Of a stretch of 64,000 nucleotides of DNA, positions 15,022-23,973 are shown in pieces (the stretch's first letter is position 1; each line of letters opens with the position of its first letter). Position numbers and translations under genes: made by a program. The notes beneath the pieces are model-generated. The model was given only the letters and a program-made list of their open reading frames with translations, was not told the origin of the DNA and made no database searches. Source of the DNA: VRUE01 sp963702705 (lineage in GTDB: Bacteria > Actinomycetota > Thermoleophilia > Solirubrobacterales > 70-9); assembly GCA_963702705.1 (NCBI GenBank), contig CAVPDR010000002.1, positions 124,001 to 188,000 on the forward strand. Reading direction: 5' to 3'.

Positions 15022-16029
15022 ATGCCGAACCTTCCGAAGCCGAGGCTGCGACGCGTCGGCCGGCGCGACGAGCTCATCTCCGCCGCCGCACCGCCTGAGC
15101 CGCAGGCGCCCCGCATCGAGCAGATCGATTCCAGCGGCCTGCGCTGGGTCAACATCGAGCGCCCTGGCGCGCTCGAGCGAACCTGGCTGGAGGAGAACTT
15201 CGACTTCCACGCGCTCGACCTCGAGGACGTGCTCTCGCGCAATCAGCGGCCGAAGATCGACGTCTACGACGACTATCTCTTCATCGTCCTCCACTTTCCC
15301 GTCTTCGACCCGGCTGCCGGGCGGCTGGGCACCGGCGAGCTCGACCTCTTCGTCGGGCCCGGCTACGTGGTGACGATCCCCAACCAGCCGCTGCAACCGG
15401 TCGAGTACCTGTTCGAGCGCTGTCGGGCCAAGGAGGAGCTGCGCGAGCAGCTCTTCTCCCGCGGTTCCGGTTACCTGCTCTACCGCCTCGTCGACGACAG
15501 CTTCGATTACTGCTTCCCGATGCTGCGCAAGATCGGCAACAAGCTCGACGCGCTCAAGGACGACATCTTTGAGGGACGCTCGGAGGAGGTCGTGCGCGAC
15601 ATCTCCAACGTCAAGCAGGAGATCATCAACTTCCGCAAGGTGATCCGCCCGCAGCGGCCGGTGCTGCGCGACCTGGAGAAGGTCAAGCAGCGCTACCTCG
15701 CCACCGATCTCGACCTCGAGATCTACTTCGACGACATCGTCGACGCCCACGAGCGGATCTGGGACATGCTCAAGAACTACAAGGAGGTGGTCGAGGCGTT
15801 GGCCGAGACCAACGAGTCGGTGATCTCGCACCGAGTCAACGACATCCTCCGCGTGCTCACCTCGATCAGCGTCATCGTGCTGCCCCTGACCCTGATCGCC
15901 AGCATCTGGGGAATGAACTCCGGCGTGCCCGGCGAGCAGAGCATCGCTGCCTTCTGGGTCATCGCCGGGGTGATGCTCGCCCTGCTGGTTGGCATGGTCG
16001 CTTACTTCCGTAGACGGGGCTGGCTGTAG
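15022..16029 (+). CDS. corA: CorA-family magnesium/cobalt transporter
   Basis: Pentameric inner-membrane channel for Mg2+ and related divalent ions. The protein is 335 residues. A large cytoplasmic N-terminal domain and long helices (about 130-270) precede two C-terminal membrane segments: 'VLTSISVIVLPLTLIASIWG', ending in the signature GMN ('IWGMNSGVPGE'), and 'AAFWVIAGVMLALLVGMVAYF', with a basic tail. The ATG at 15022 is not preceded by a good ribosome-binding site. An ATG at 14994 is better placed behind a TAACCT element but is out of frame and gives only 34 codons, so the exact N-terminus is uncertain. It is divergent from the SAM riboswitch. Confidence 0.92.
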   Translation: MPNLPKPRLRRVGRRDELISAAAPPEPQAPRIEQIDSSGLRWVNIERPGALERTWLEENFDFHALDLEDVLSRNQRPKIDVYDDYLFIVLHFPVFDPAAGRLGTGELDLFVGPGYVVTIPNQPLQPVEYLFERCRAKEELREQLFSRGSGYLLYRLVDDSFDYCFPMLRKIGNKLDALKDDIFEGRSEEVVRDISNVKQEIINFRKVIRPQRPVLRDLEKVKQRYLATDLDLEIYFDDIVDAHERIWDMLKNYKEVVEALAETNESVISHRVNDILRVLTSISVIVLPLTLIASIWGMNSGVPGEQSIAAFWVIAGVMLALLVGMVAYFRRRGWL

Positions 16030-16082
16030 CCCGACGCACCTGCGATTAGCCTTCTCGACACTCAATCGCTGGTGCGTCCCCA

Positions 16083-16088
16083 TAGGAT
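16083..16088 (+). promoter_or_regulatory. Leaderless -10 element (TAGGAT)
   Basis: TAGGAT is followed by exactly six bases and then the GTG of the HIT gene at 16095, the spacing expected when transcription starts on the start codon. Confidence 0.45.
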
Positions 16089-16094
16089 CGACTT

Positions 16095-16583
16095 GTGGCC
16101 AACTTTCGGATTTGGGCGCCCTGGCGCCTCGCCTACGTGAAGGACGCAGCCAAGGACAACGAGGAGGAGTGCATCTTCTGCGCCAAGCCGGCCGCGGACG
16201 ATGACGAGGCGACGCTGATCGTCCATCGCGGCGAGCACAGCTTCGTCATCCTCAACCTCTTCCCGTACACCAACGGCCACCTGATGGTCGCTCCCTACGC
16301 GCACATCGGGCGGATTCAGGAGCTGCCGGTGGAGACCGTCGCCGAGATGATGGGCCTCGCCCAGCTGGCGATGAGCCGGCTCGAGGACGTCTATTCCCCC
16401 CACGGCTTCAACGTCGGCTTCAACCAGGGCCGCGTCGCCGGCGCCGGGGTCGAGCACCACATACATATGCACGTGGTCCCGCGCTGGGGCGGCGACACCA
16501 ACTTCATGCCGGTGATCGCCGATACCAGGGTGATGCCGCAGACCCTCGAGCAGAGCTACGAGGCCCTGAAGGGAGCATTTTGA
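16095..16583 (+). CDS. HIT-family nucleotide hydrolase/phosphorylase
   Basis: Cytoplasmic histidine-triad protein of 162 residues. The triad is 'VEHHIHMHVVPRW' near residues 119-131. The 'CIFCAKP' near the N-terminus and 'FPYTNGHLMVAPYAHIG' match the actinobacterial AP4A phosphorylase/hydrolase branch (Rv2613c-like). The start is a GTG with a leaderless -10 element. Its stop is overlapped by the TTG start of the phosphomannomutase gene, making a three-gene operon with the MBL protein. The substrate, probably dinucleoside polyphosphates, is inferred from the family. Confidence 0.9.
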   Translation: MANFRIWAPWRLAYVKDAAKDNEEECIFCAKPAADDDEATLIVHRGEHSFVILNLFPYTNGHLMVAPYAHIGRIQELPVETVAEMMGLAQLAMSRLEDVYSPHGFNVGFNQGRVAGAGVEHHIHMHVVPRWGGDTNFMPVIADTRVMPQTLEQSYEALKGAF

Positions 16584-17962
16584 GCGAGCAACCGATCCTG
16601 GCCCCCGCGGGGATCTTCAAGGCTTACGACATCCGCGGCCTCTACGGCTCCGAGATGGACGAGACCACGGCGCACGCGGTCGGACGCGCCTTTGCCCGTG
16701 TGCTGGCGCGGCTGCGCGGCAAGCAGCCCTCCGACCTGCGGATCGGTCTCGGCCGCGACATGCGCCTGACCGCGCCGGCGATGGCGGCCGAGTTGCGCGA
16801 CGGCCTGATCTTCGAGGGCGCGACCGTGCTCGACGCCGGCATGGTCGCCACCGAGATGCTCTACCACCTGGTCGGCTCACGCCAGCTCGACGGCGGCGCG
16901 ATGGTCACCGCCTCGCACAACCCCAAGGCCTACACAGGGGTGAAGCTGGTTCGCGAGGGCGCCCTCCCCCTCTCCGGCGAAGCCGGCATCGGCGACGTCC
17001 GCAACGAGATCGAGGGCGGCCTCGGCCACGCCCCGGGGGGCGGCTCCTTCGAGGAGGTCGACATCTGGGAGGAGTACCGCACCAGCGCCCTGGCCTTCAT
17101 CGACCCGGACAAGGTGAAGCCGATGAAGGTCGTGGTCGACGGCGGCAACGGCATGTCGGGCCCGATGGTCGGCCCGATCCTGAGCAAGCTCGGCCTCGAG
17201 CTGGAGGAGATGTACTTCGAGCCCGACGGCGAGTTCCCCGACCACGAACCGAACCCGCTGCTGGAGGAGAACCGCCGGATGATCATCGACCGCGTGCGCT
17301 CCTCTGGCGCCGACCTCGGCATCGCCTGGGACGGCGACGCCGACCGTTGCTTCTTCATCGACGGCAGCGGCGAGTTCTGCGACGGCGACTTCATCTGCGC
17401 CCTGCTCGCCCGCGCCGCGCTGGCGAAGAACCCCGGCGCGACGATCCTCTACGACCCGCGCTCGAGCCGCGCCGTGCCGGACCTGGTGGCCGCGGAAGGC
17501 GGACGCTCCGACCTCTCCCGCGTCGGCCACGCCTTCTTCAAGCGCCGCATGCGCGAGGAGGGCGCCGCCTTCGGCGGCGAGGTCTCCGGCCACTACTACT
17601 TCCGCGATTTCTGGAACGCCGACTCGGGAACGATCCCGGCGCTGCTGGTGCTGGAGCTGCTCTCGGTCGACGGCCGCTCGCTGGGCGAGCTGATGGCCGA
17701 GTTCCGCTCGCGCTACTTCATCTCCGGCGAGATCAACTCCGAAGTCGCCGACCAGGAGGCGAAGATGGCGGAGATCGCCGAGCGCTACGCCGACGGCGAG
17801 CAGACGAGCCTCGACGGCATCTCCGTCGACTACCCGGACTGGCACTTCAATGTCCGTCCCTCCAACACCGAGCCACTGCTGCGGCTCAACCTCGAGTCGT
17901 TGATCTCGCGCGAGGACATGGAGGCCAGGCGCGACGAGGTGCTGGGCTTGATCCGGGCGTGA
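16580..17962 (+). CDS. manB: Phosphomannomutase/phosphoglucomutase
   Basis: Alpha-D-phosphohexomutase of 460 residues that interconverts hexose-6- and hexose-1-phosphates, feeding sugar nucleotides for polysaccharides. The phosphoserine loop is 'VTASHNPKAYTGVK', the metal loop 'AWDGDADRC', the sugar loop 'GGEVSGHYYF' and the phosphate-binding loop 'RPSNTEPLLRLN', all four in order. The TTG start overlaps the HIT stop (TTGA), and the stop overlaps the next start (GTGA). Specificity for mannose or glucose cannot be fixed from sequence. It probably serves the exopolysaccharide genes in this window. Confidence 0.93.
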   Translation: MSEQPILAPAGIFKAYDIRGLYGSEMDETTAHAVGRAFARVLARLRGKQPSDLRIGLGRDMRLTAPAMAAELRDGLIFEGATVLDAGMVATEMLYHLVGSRQLDGGAMVTASHNPKAYTGVKLVREGALPLSGEAGIGDVRNEIEGGLGHAPGGGSFEEVDIWEEYRTSALAFIDPDKVKPMKVVVDGGNGMSGPMVGPILSKLGLELEEMYFEPDGEFPDHEPNPLLEENRRMIIDRVRSSGADLGIAWDGDADRCFFIDGSGEFCDGDFICALLARAALAKNPGATILYDPRSSRAVPDLVAAEGGRSDLSRVGHAFFKRRMREEGAAFGGEVSGHYYFRDFWNADSGTIPALLVLELLSVDGRSLGELMAEFRSRYFISGEINSEVADQEAKMAEIAERYADGEQTSLDGISVDYPDWHFNVRPSNTEPLLRLNLESLISREDMEARRDEVLGLIRA

Positions 17963-18963
17963 CCCTGACGCCCGAGCAGGCCCTGGAGCAGGCGGCACTT
18001 GCCGGGATCCATTGCCTGCGCATCCCGACACCCTTCGCGGTCGGGCGGGTCAACTGCTACCTGATCGAGGACGATCCGCTGACCCTGGTCGACACCGGGC
18101 CCAACTCGGGCAAGGCGCTCGACGAGCTGCAGTCGCAGCTGGCGGCGCGCGGACATGCGATCGAGGACCTCAAGCTGCTGGTGATCACCCACCAGCACAT
18201 CGACCACCTGGGCTTGGCGGAGATCGTCGTGCAGCGCTCCGGGGCAGAGGTCGCGGCGCTCGGGGCCGCCACCGATCGGTTGGCGAACTTCGACGAGGAC
18301 GCCGAGGCGGAGGATCGCTTCGCGGTCGAGCTGATGATCCGCAACGGCATCCCCGAGGAGGTGACGGTGGCCCTGCGCAGCGTCTCGCGCAGCTTCCGCG
18401 GCTGGGGCTCGCACGTGACGGTGACGCACCCGCTCGATGACGGCCAGCTGCTGCCCTTCCGTGACCGCACCCTGCAAGCGATCCACCGTCCCGGGCACAG
18501 CCCCTCCGACACGGTCTTCTGGGACGAGCAGCGCAAGATCCTGATCGCCGCCGACCACCTGATCGCCCACATCTCGTCGAACCCGCTGATCTCGCGCCCG
18601 CTCGACGGCTCGGACAAGCGCCCCCAGGCCCTCGTCACATACATCGAATCAATGCGCAAGACGCGCGAGATGCCGGCCGAGATCGTCCTCTCCGGCCACG
18701 GCGACCCGGTCACCGACCACGTCGCGCTGATCGACGACCGCATCGCCAAGCACGAGCGCCGCAAGGAGAAGATTTACAAGCTGATCGCCGAGCAGCCGCG
18801 CAGCGGCTACGAGATTGCCCAGTCGATCTGGGGCAACGTCGCCGTCACCCAGGCCTACCTGACCCTCTCCGAGGTGATCGGCCACGCTGACCAGCTCGTC
18901 AACGAGGGTCGCGTATGCGAAGTCGCCGACGGCGACGTGGTGCGATATTCGACCCGGAGCTGA
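17959..18963 (+). CDS. MBL-fold metallohydrolase with C-terminal winged helix
   Basis: A 334-residue metallo-beta-lactamase-fold protein. The zinc motif 'VITHQHIDHLG' is near residue 76, 'IHRPGHSPSDT' supplies the next His and 'AADHLI' the bridging Asp. The C-terminal about 60 residues ('KIYKLIAEQPRSGYEIAQSIWG...') look like the winged-helix domain seen in LACTB2-like members, which can be nucleases or hydrolases. The substrate is unknown. The GTG at 17959 overlaps the preceding stop as GTGA; the open frame continues upstream inside the mutase gene in another frame and is not coding there. Confidence 0.9.
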   Translation: MTLTPEQALEQAALAGIHCLRIPTPFAVGRVNCYLIEDDPLTLVDTGPNSGKALDELQSQLAARGHAIEDLKLLVITHQHIDHLGLAEIVVQRSGAEVAALGAATDRLANFDEDAEAEDRFAVELMIRNGIPEEVTVALRSVSRSFRGWGSHVTVTHPLDDGQLLPFRDRTLQAIHRPGHSPSDTVFWDEQRKILIAADHLIAHISSNPLISRPLDGSDKRPQALVTYIESMRKTREMPAEIVLSGHGDPVTDHVALIDDRIAKHERRKEKIYKLIAEQPRSGYEIAQSIWGNVAVTQAYLTLSEVIGHADQLVNEGRVCEVADGDVVRYSTRS

Positions 18964-18989
18964 TGCGCGTTGATGCCCTTTTAGAAAGA

Positions 18990-19018
18990 TTGACTGTATG
19001 AACTAATTCGCCTTATCC
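18990..19018 (+). promoter_or_regulatory. Candidate promoter for the 502-residue orphan
   Basis: TTGACT and TTATCC are separated by 17 bases, a normal sigma-70-like spacing, in a locally AT-rich stretch that differs from the surrounding DNA. Confidence 0.4.
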
Positions 19019-19051
19019 AAAAGACTGCGATATAACCACGCCGAGCGCGGA

Positions 19052-20560
19052 ATGAGCGACTTAGCCGAATCATGCGGTACGGATGCGCCGGGCACCCACC
19101 TCGCTATTGACGAGGAGCCTGACACCACGGGCGAGGTCGTAGAGCAGGTCGGACTGGATTCGGTGGCTGCACAGCAGCTCGTGGAGGGAGCCCGTTCATC
19201 GGAAGACTTCACGGACGAGTACGACCGTGCGGTGGACTTCCTGGAGGCGGCTCACGTGGAGCAGGCGCTCCTGGCAATGCGCGAATACAAGCCAGACACC
19301 GCCCTTGAGCAGATTCAGGAGGCACAGCATCTGAGAGCTGAGTATGTGACGCTCCTTGAATCGGCCCGTGGGGAGTCCGCCCATCCGTTGCAGGGCTCCT
19401 TCGACGCTCTTAGGGAATTTGCAAATGCGCAGTGCTCGGTGCATGCCTGGCTTCGGAATATCGCCGAAGCCCTGAGGAAGTTTCGCGCCGGTGAATACAA
19501 CCAGGCGCTGCAGATCCTTGACCAGCCGGAGAAAGCGGTGACGGTTGTTCTGGGCGACCCGACCGTGCTTTCGGTGATATCGGCCACAACGGCTGGAACG
19601 GCGGAGACGCTTTCGGCCGAGATTCGAGCCTCGGTACAGGACTATGCCGGTGCCCGCGCGGCTTTCGACCGAGCAGCCTCGCTGTACCGAGGCCTGATCG
19701 AGGTGATCCTGGCCGACTCCCCCGACGAGGCTGTACCCGAGTTCCAGGTTCTCATATGTGAAGCATCTTCAAAGCGAATGCAACTTGCACAGCTGTTGCA
19801 AAGCAACGACTACCGAAGCGCAGCGGAGGTAGCCAGTCGGTCCAGTGAGGCATTTACGGCTGCCGCCGATCAAATGCTCGAGTTCGACCCCAGCTCGGCC
19901 TCGTGGCTGGTCCCACTGTTGCGCTCGTCTGCCGAGGAAATGCTTGCGAAGATGGAAGAGGCCCGGGCTGAGGTGGCGCTCAAGCAAAGCATGTGGGAAC
20001 TGGCCGAAGAGCATTCCCGTGGCGCTGCGGAACACTATGACGGCGGGGGCCGGGCGGCGCTCAGTACATCCTTCCCGAACGCGCGGATCGTTCAGGAAAA
20101 ACTGCTGAATGCCGGGTTCAACTGGGGTGTTCAGTTTCGGCGCAGGCTCGAACGCGAGCAGAGCACGCAAAAGGAACGGGAGGAGGCGCAAAGGGAGCTG
20201 AAGGACCTATACAGCAGCATCCGTGGCGCTCTCGCACCTGCCGGGATTACGGTCAACAATCAAAATGAGTTGGTCAATTCAGTGCAACAGCAGGTCGAAA
20301 TCGTCACCCGGGTGGAATCGCATGCGCGTGAGGTCCTACGAGAGCTCCCGGCCGCGCTGAGTGAAGTCGATGTACCCCTCGCCGAGAAGGAGCAGCTCGC
20401 TGCCGAGGCCTTGGAGATGGCGGGAAGCTCGGAGAGTGGCCCGGGCTTTCTCGACAAAGTCAAGCGCTTCGCAGGGCGGCTCGAATCCACGGTCGCGACC
20501 GTCGGCACCGTCGCGGCGCCGGTTTTGGCCATATTGAAAGCGCTCGCGATCATCCCCTGA
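19052..20560 (+). CDS. Hypothetical helical protein with C-terminal hydrophobic tail
   Basis: A 502-residue protein I do not recognise. It is almost entirely helical. Repeated patterns such as 'YNQALQILDQPEKAV' and 'YAGARAAFDRAASLYRG' look like TPR-type helix pairs in the first 270 residues; a charged coiled-coil stretch follows at about 365-395 ('RRRLEREQSTQKEREEAQRE'). The end has an amphipathic segment ('GFLDKVKRFAGRLES') followed by an about 20-residue hydrophobic tail. There is no signal peptide. Base composition is visibly lower in GC than its neighbours and it stands alone, so acquisition by transfer is possible. The 227 bp behind it (20561-20787) contain nothing I can name. Confidence 0.7.
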   Translation: MSDLAESCGTDAPGTHLAIDEEPDTTGEVVEQVGLDSVAAQQLVEGARSSEDFTDEYDRAVDFLEAAHVEQALLAMREYKPDTALEQIQEAQHLRAEYVTLLESARGESAHPLQGSFDALREFANAQCSVHAWLRNIAEALRKFRAGEYNQALQILDQPEKAVTVVLGDPTVLSVISATTAGTAETLSAEIRASVQDYAGARAAFDRAASLYRGLIEVILADSPDEAVPEFQVLICEASSKRMQLAQLLQSNDYRSAAEVASRSSEAFTAAADQMLEFDPSSASWLVPLLRSSAEEMLAKMEEARAEVALKQSMWELAEEHSRGAAEHYDGGGRAALSTSFPNARIVQEKLLNAGFNWGVQFRRRLEREQSTQKEREEAQRELKDLYSSIRGALAPAGITVNNQNELVNSVQQQVEIVTRVESHAREVLRELPAALSEVDVPLAEKEQLAAEALEMAGSSESGPGFLDKVKRFAGRLESTVATVGTVAAPVLAILKALAIIP

Positions 20561-20787
20561 TTCGGCCGGCCGGATGCTGATCATCGACGGGGTTGCGCCT
20601 GGCCGCGCCGCCCGAGAAATGCTTCGTAGGCTCAGGATAGCTGCGGAGCGTTTTTCTACGAATCAGACTTTGACTCAGGAGCGTCACTGATTTGTTGCGG
20701 TTCACGTCAAGGCGGCGTAGGGCAACACGGCTCCGGTCGCAATAGGCTGCGGGCCGAGACCGGCGGTGGGGTCGCCGAATCGCCCAG

Positions 20788-21768
20788 ATGACCAGCCGAA
20801 TCCGCTCCAGAAAGCCGAGACGCTCCGCCAAGAAGCGGATGCTGATCATCGTCAACCCGTATGCGACCACGGTTTCGGATCGGCTCAAGAACCTCGTGGT
20901 CTACGCGCTGCAGGGGCGCTACGAGGTCGAAACGGTCTCGACCGAGGCGCAGAACCACGCGACCGAGATCGGGCGGGAGGTGCGTGACCATGGCTATGAC
21001 GTGGTCGTCGCCTTCGGCGGCGACGGGACGCTGAACGAGGTCGTCAACGGGCTCGCTGGAACCGACGTGCCGGTGTCGGTGTTGCCCGGCGGGTCGACCA
21101 ACGTCGTCTGTCGCACGCTCGGCATCCCCAACGACGTCGTCGACGCGACCGAGCACCTGCTCGCCATGGTCGACGAGTGGCGACCGCGACGGATCGACCT
21201 CGGCCTTGCTGACGACCGGCACTTCGTCTTCTCCTGCGGGGCCGGGATCGACGCGACCGTGGTCAAGCGGGTCGACGCTCATCCCCGCCTCAAGTCGGCG
21301 GCCGGCCCCTACTACTTCAGCTGGGCGGCGATCTCGGCCTTTTACCGGGCCTACCTGGTCAATCCCGTACGGTTGCTGGCAGAGACCAGCGCCGGCAGTT
21401 CGGCCGAGGGCGTCACCGCCCTGGCCCAGAACTCGGATCCGTTCACCTACTTCGCAAGTCGTCCGGTGCGGGTCTGTGAGGGAGTCGCGATCGACGACGG
21501 CGCGCTCGCCCTCGGCGTGCTCAAGCGCGCCGCCCAGCGCGACATGCCGATGCTGATGTCGCGGCTCTTCAGCGAGCAGCGGCCGGCTGCGCGACACCGT
21601 CAGATCGAGCAGTTCAACGGCGTCGCCGAAGCCACGATCGTCTCCACCTCCGAGACCAAGGACGGCATCATCCGCCCCTTTCCGGTGCAGGTCGACGGGG
21701 ACTACATCGGTGAGAAGACGCAGCTGAGGCTGCGGGCGGAGCCTGCTGCGCTCACGATCGTCGCCTGA
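20788..21768 (+). CDS. Diacylglycerol kinase-family lipid kinase
   Basis: A 326-residue protein of the DgkB/YegS/LCB5 family, which phosphorylates diacylglycerol or other lipids with ATP. The nucleotide-binding motifs 'VVAFGGDGTLNEVVNGL' and 'LPGGSTNVVCRTLGIP' are intact, as is 'FSCGAGIDATVVKRV'. The C-terminal beta-sandwich ends 'IRPFPVQVDGDYIGE', the usual closing motif. The first about 17 residues are very basic and could touch the membrane. It stands alone between the orphan and the sugar-acetyltransferase pair. The lipid substrate is not known. Confidence 0.9.
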   Translation: MTSRIRSRKPRRSAKKRMLIIVNPYATTVSDRLKNLVVYALQGRYEVETVSTEAQNHATEIGREVRDHGYDVVVAFGGDGTLNEVVNGLAGTDVPVSVLPGGSTNVVCRTLGIPNDVVDATEHLLAMVDEWRPRRIDLGLADDRHFVFSCGAGIDATVVKRVDAHPRLKSAAGPYYFSWAAISAFYRAYLVNPVRLLAETSAGSSAEGVTALAQNSDPFTYFASRPVRVCEGVAIDDGALALGVLKRAAQRDMPMLMSRLFSEQRPAARHRQIEQFNGVAEATIVSTSETKDGIIRPFPVQVDGDYIGEKTQLRLRAEPAALTIVA

Positions 21769-21823
21769 GCTTTAGCATGCCGCCGATCAGCGACGGATCG
21801 AGATATTTCGGGGTAATCGCGCG

Positions 21824-22390
21824 GTGAGCGGGGCGGCTCTCCAGCCCTCCGACCTCGCGCCCGGGCTGCTACTCGGCACCGGCGTCGAGATCGGACCCGA
21901 CGTCCTGATCGGTGGCCACGTGGTCATCCACGCCGGCGTGGAGATCGGCGCCGGCGCGCGGGTCGGCGATCACGCCCAGATCCGCGACGGGGCGAAGATC
22001 GGCGCCGGCGCGATGGTCGGCAGCCTCAGCTCGGTCGACCCGGGCGTGACGATCGGTGCCCGGGCGAGCGTGCAGGCGCGCTGCTACCTCTCGGCCGGCA
22101 CCGTGGTCGAGGACGACGTCTTCATCGGCCCCGGCGTCACCCTCGCCAACGACAACACGATGGATCGCCATCCGGAAGCCTTCGAGCTCGAAGGGCCGCT
22201 GCTGCGCCGCGCCTGCCGGGTCGGTGCGGGGGTCGTCGTCTGCCCGGCGATCGAGATCGGCGAGGAGGCTTTCGTCGCCGCGGGCGCCGTCGTCGTCGCC
22301 GACGTCGCGCCGCGCAGCGTCGTCATGGGCGTGCCGGGACGCAGCGTCCGCCAGGTCCCCGATGAGGACCTGCTGGAGCGCTGGCGTTGA
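21824..22390 (+). CDS. Left-handed beta-helix (hexapeptide) acetyltransferase
   Basis: A 188-residue trimeric acyltransferase. Hexapeptide repeats run over about residues 15-120 ('IGPDVLIGGHVVIHAGVEIG...'), with the loop 'TLANDNTMDRHPEAF' carrying an Asn-Asp and a His near the expected active site, and 'AAGAVVVADVAPRSVVMGVPGR' closing the fold. It resembles WbbJ/WlbB/QdtC-type enzymes that N-acetylate an amino sugar on a nucleotide. It is immediately coupled to a DegT-family sugar aminotransferase, whose TTG start overlaps this stop. The pair would build and acetylate a 3- or 4-amino sugar. The start codon is GTG. Confidence 0.9.
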   Translation: MSGAALQPSDLAPGLLLGTGVEIGPDVLIGGHVVIHAGVEIGAGARVGDHAQIRDGAKIGAGAMVGSLSSVDPGVTIGARASVQARCYLSAGTVVEDDVFIGPGVTLANDNTMDRHPEAFELEGPLLRRACRVGAGVVVCPAIEIGEEAFVAAGAVVVADVAPRSVVMGVPGRSVRQVPDEDLLERWR

Positions 22391-23490
22391 GCGTCCCACT
22401 CTTTGCGATCAGGCCTGCGCTGGAGCCGCTGTTCGACGAGATCGCCACACGGCAGGCCGAGGTCCTGCGCTCCGGGCAATACATCCTCGGCCCCGAGGTC
22501 GATGCCTTCGAGTCCGAGTTCGCGGCTTTTCTCGGCACCCGCCACTGCGTCGGCGTGGCGAACGGAACCGACGCGCTGACGATCGCCCTGCGGGCGCTCG
22601 GCATCGGTCCCGGCGACGAGGTGGTGCTGCCCGCGCTGACCTTCTACGCGACCGCGGAGGCGGTCGTCAACGCCGGTGCGACACCGGTTCTCTGTGACGT
22701 CGACCCCGTCACATTCAACATGACCGCGCTGACGGCCGAGCCGCTGATAGGGCCGCGCACCAAGGCGCTGCTGCCGGTGCACCTCTACGGCAACCCGGCG
22801 CCGGTCGCCGAGCTGCGCGAGCTCGCCGCGGCACACGGCCTGCGACTGCTGGAGGACGCGGCGCAGGCCGCCGGTGCCAAGCTCGAGGGCGCGATGGCCG
22901 GCGCCCTCGGCGACGCCGCCACCTTCAGCTTCTTCCCCTCCAAGAACCTGGGCGGCTTCGGCGACGGCGGCGCGATCGTCACCGACGACGACGAGATCGC
23001 GGCGCTGGCGCGCACGCTGCGCTTCCACGGCTCCGAGGACAAGGAGCTACACACCGAGGTCGGCTACAACTCGCGCCTCGACGAGATCCAGGCCGTCGGC
23101 CTGCGCGTCCTGCTCCCCCACCTCGCGGAATGGACCGACTCGCGGCGACGCCTGGCCGCGGCCTACGCCGCCGCCGGGCTCGGCGAAGCGGTCGAGCTGC
23201 CGGTCGAGACCGCGGGTGGCGAGTCCTGCTATCACCTCTACGTGGTCCGTCATCCCGAACGTGACCGCCTGGCGGAGCGGCTTACCGCTGCCGGGGTGGG
23301 TGCCCGCGCCTACTACACGATCCCGCTGCACCGCCAGCCCGCGTTGCGCGAATTCGCACCGCGGGTGCCGTTGCCGGGGGTCGAGTCCGCGGCGGCCGAA
23401 TCCCTGGCGCTGCCGATGGGCCCGGCGCTGGGCGAGGCTGACGCGGCCGAGGTCGCAAAAGCCGTTCGCGCAGCTCTCGCCGCTGCCTGA
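22387..23490 (+). CDS. DegT/DnrJ/EryC1-family sugar aminotransferase
   Basis: PLP-dependent aminotransferase of 367 residues acting on a nucleotide-linked keto-sugar. The motif 'GVANGTDALTIALRALGIGPGDEV' binds PLP phosphate, 'EDAAQAAGAKLEG' holds the ring-stacking and Asp residues, and the internal aldimine lysine is in 'FFPSKNLGGFGDGG'. The TTG at 22387 overlaps the acetyltransferase stop (TTGA). With the acetyltransferase it should make an N-acetylated amino sugar for the surface polysaccharide. Similar in layout to FdtB/QdtB or WlbC enzymes; exact position of the amino group is unknown. Confidence 0.93.
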   Translation: MSVPLFAIRPALEPLFDEIATRQAEVLRSGQYILGPEVDAFESEFAAFLGTRHCVGVANGTDALTIALRALGIGPGDEVVLPALTFYATAEAVVNAGATPVLCDVDPVTFNMTALTAEPLIGPRTKALLPVHLYGNPAPVAELRELAAAHGLRLLEDAAQAAGAKLEGAMAGALGDAATFSFFPSKNLGGFGDGGAIVTDDDEIAALARTLRFHGSEDKELHTEVGYNSRLDEIQAVGLRVLLPHLAEWTDSRRRLAAAYAAAGLGEAVELPVETAGGESCYHLYVVRHPERDRLAERLTAAGVGARAYYTIPLHRQPALREFAPRVPLPGVESAAAESLALPMGPALGEADAAEVAKAVRAALAAA

Positions 23491-23504
23491 CGAGGCTCAG
23501 GCAG
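23483..23504. terminator. Hairpin spanning two convergent stop codons
   Basis: CTGCCTGA and TCAGGCAG form a perfect 8-bp stem around CGAGGC. Each arm contains the TGA of one of the two convergent genes. It lacks U tracts, so a bidirectional terminator role is only a guess. Confidence 0.35.
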
Positions 23505-23973
23505 GAATTGGCGAGGCGTGCAGGGCCTCGCGGACGGCAGCCTGGATGGGCAGCAACCCTCTGCGCTGCTCGGCCCGGCGCCGCGCGGGCGCTGCGGCGA
23601 CCGCCTCGGCCAGACGACCCAGATCCTCCACGGCGATCACCTTTCCCTCGGCCGCCAGCGCCCGGCTGAACTCGACCTGGTGGTCGTCGACGGTCTCCTC
23701 GTAGCGCCTCAAGCGGGGCACGACGACCGGGGTGTGACCGGCGCGCAGAGCGCAGAGGATGCTGCCGGCGCCGGCATGGCAGACGACGACGTCGGCCGCC
23801 TCCATGCTCTCGATCACCTGCGGGAACTGCATGAAAGCTCTTGCCCGCGCTGCACCCGCGGGGGGCTCGACCGGACCGTGCTGGACGAGAAGCTGCTCCC
23901 CGGGCAGGGTCTCCAGAGCGCGCACGAAGCGCGCGAACGGGATCTGGGTCGAACCCACGGTGGCGAAGATCAC
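23497..23973 (-). CDS. Glycosyltransferase catalytic half, Alg13/PssE/EpsF type
   Basis: A 158-residue protein with the C-terminal half of a GT-B glycosyltransferase (GT28 family). The start 'VIFATVGSTQIPFARFV' and the donor-binding segment 'VVCHAGAGSILCALRAGHTPVVVPR' followed by 'DDHQVEFSRALAAEG' are typical of Alg13 and bacterial PssE. The GTG at 23973 overlaps the stop of the Alg14-like gene (GTGA), which is why I use it rather than an ATG 17 codons upstream. Together with the Alg14-like membrane half it should transfer a sugar to a lipid-linked intermediate on the cytoplasmic face. Confidence 0.9.
   Translation of the reverse strand: MIFATVGSTQIPFARFVRALETLPGEQLLVQHGPVEPPAGAARARAFMQFPQVIESMEAADVVVCHAGAGSILCALRAGHTPVVVPRLRRYEETVDDHQVEFSRALAAEGKVIAVEDLGRLAEAVAAAPARRRAEQRRGLLPIQAAVREALHASPIPA

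Noticed and set aside
14994..15098. 34-codon open frame from the ATG at 14994 before corA
   Set aside because: It is out of frame with CorA and has no recognisable product; kept only as a note on the uncertain CorA start.
17347..17958. Upstream extension of the MBL open frame
   Set aside because: It lies in another frame inside the phosphomannomutase gene; the GTGA overlap gives a natural start at 17959.
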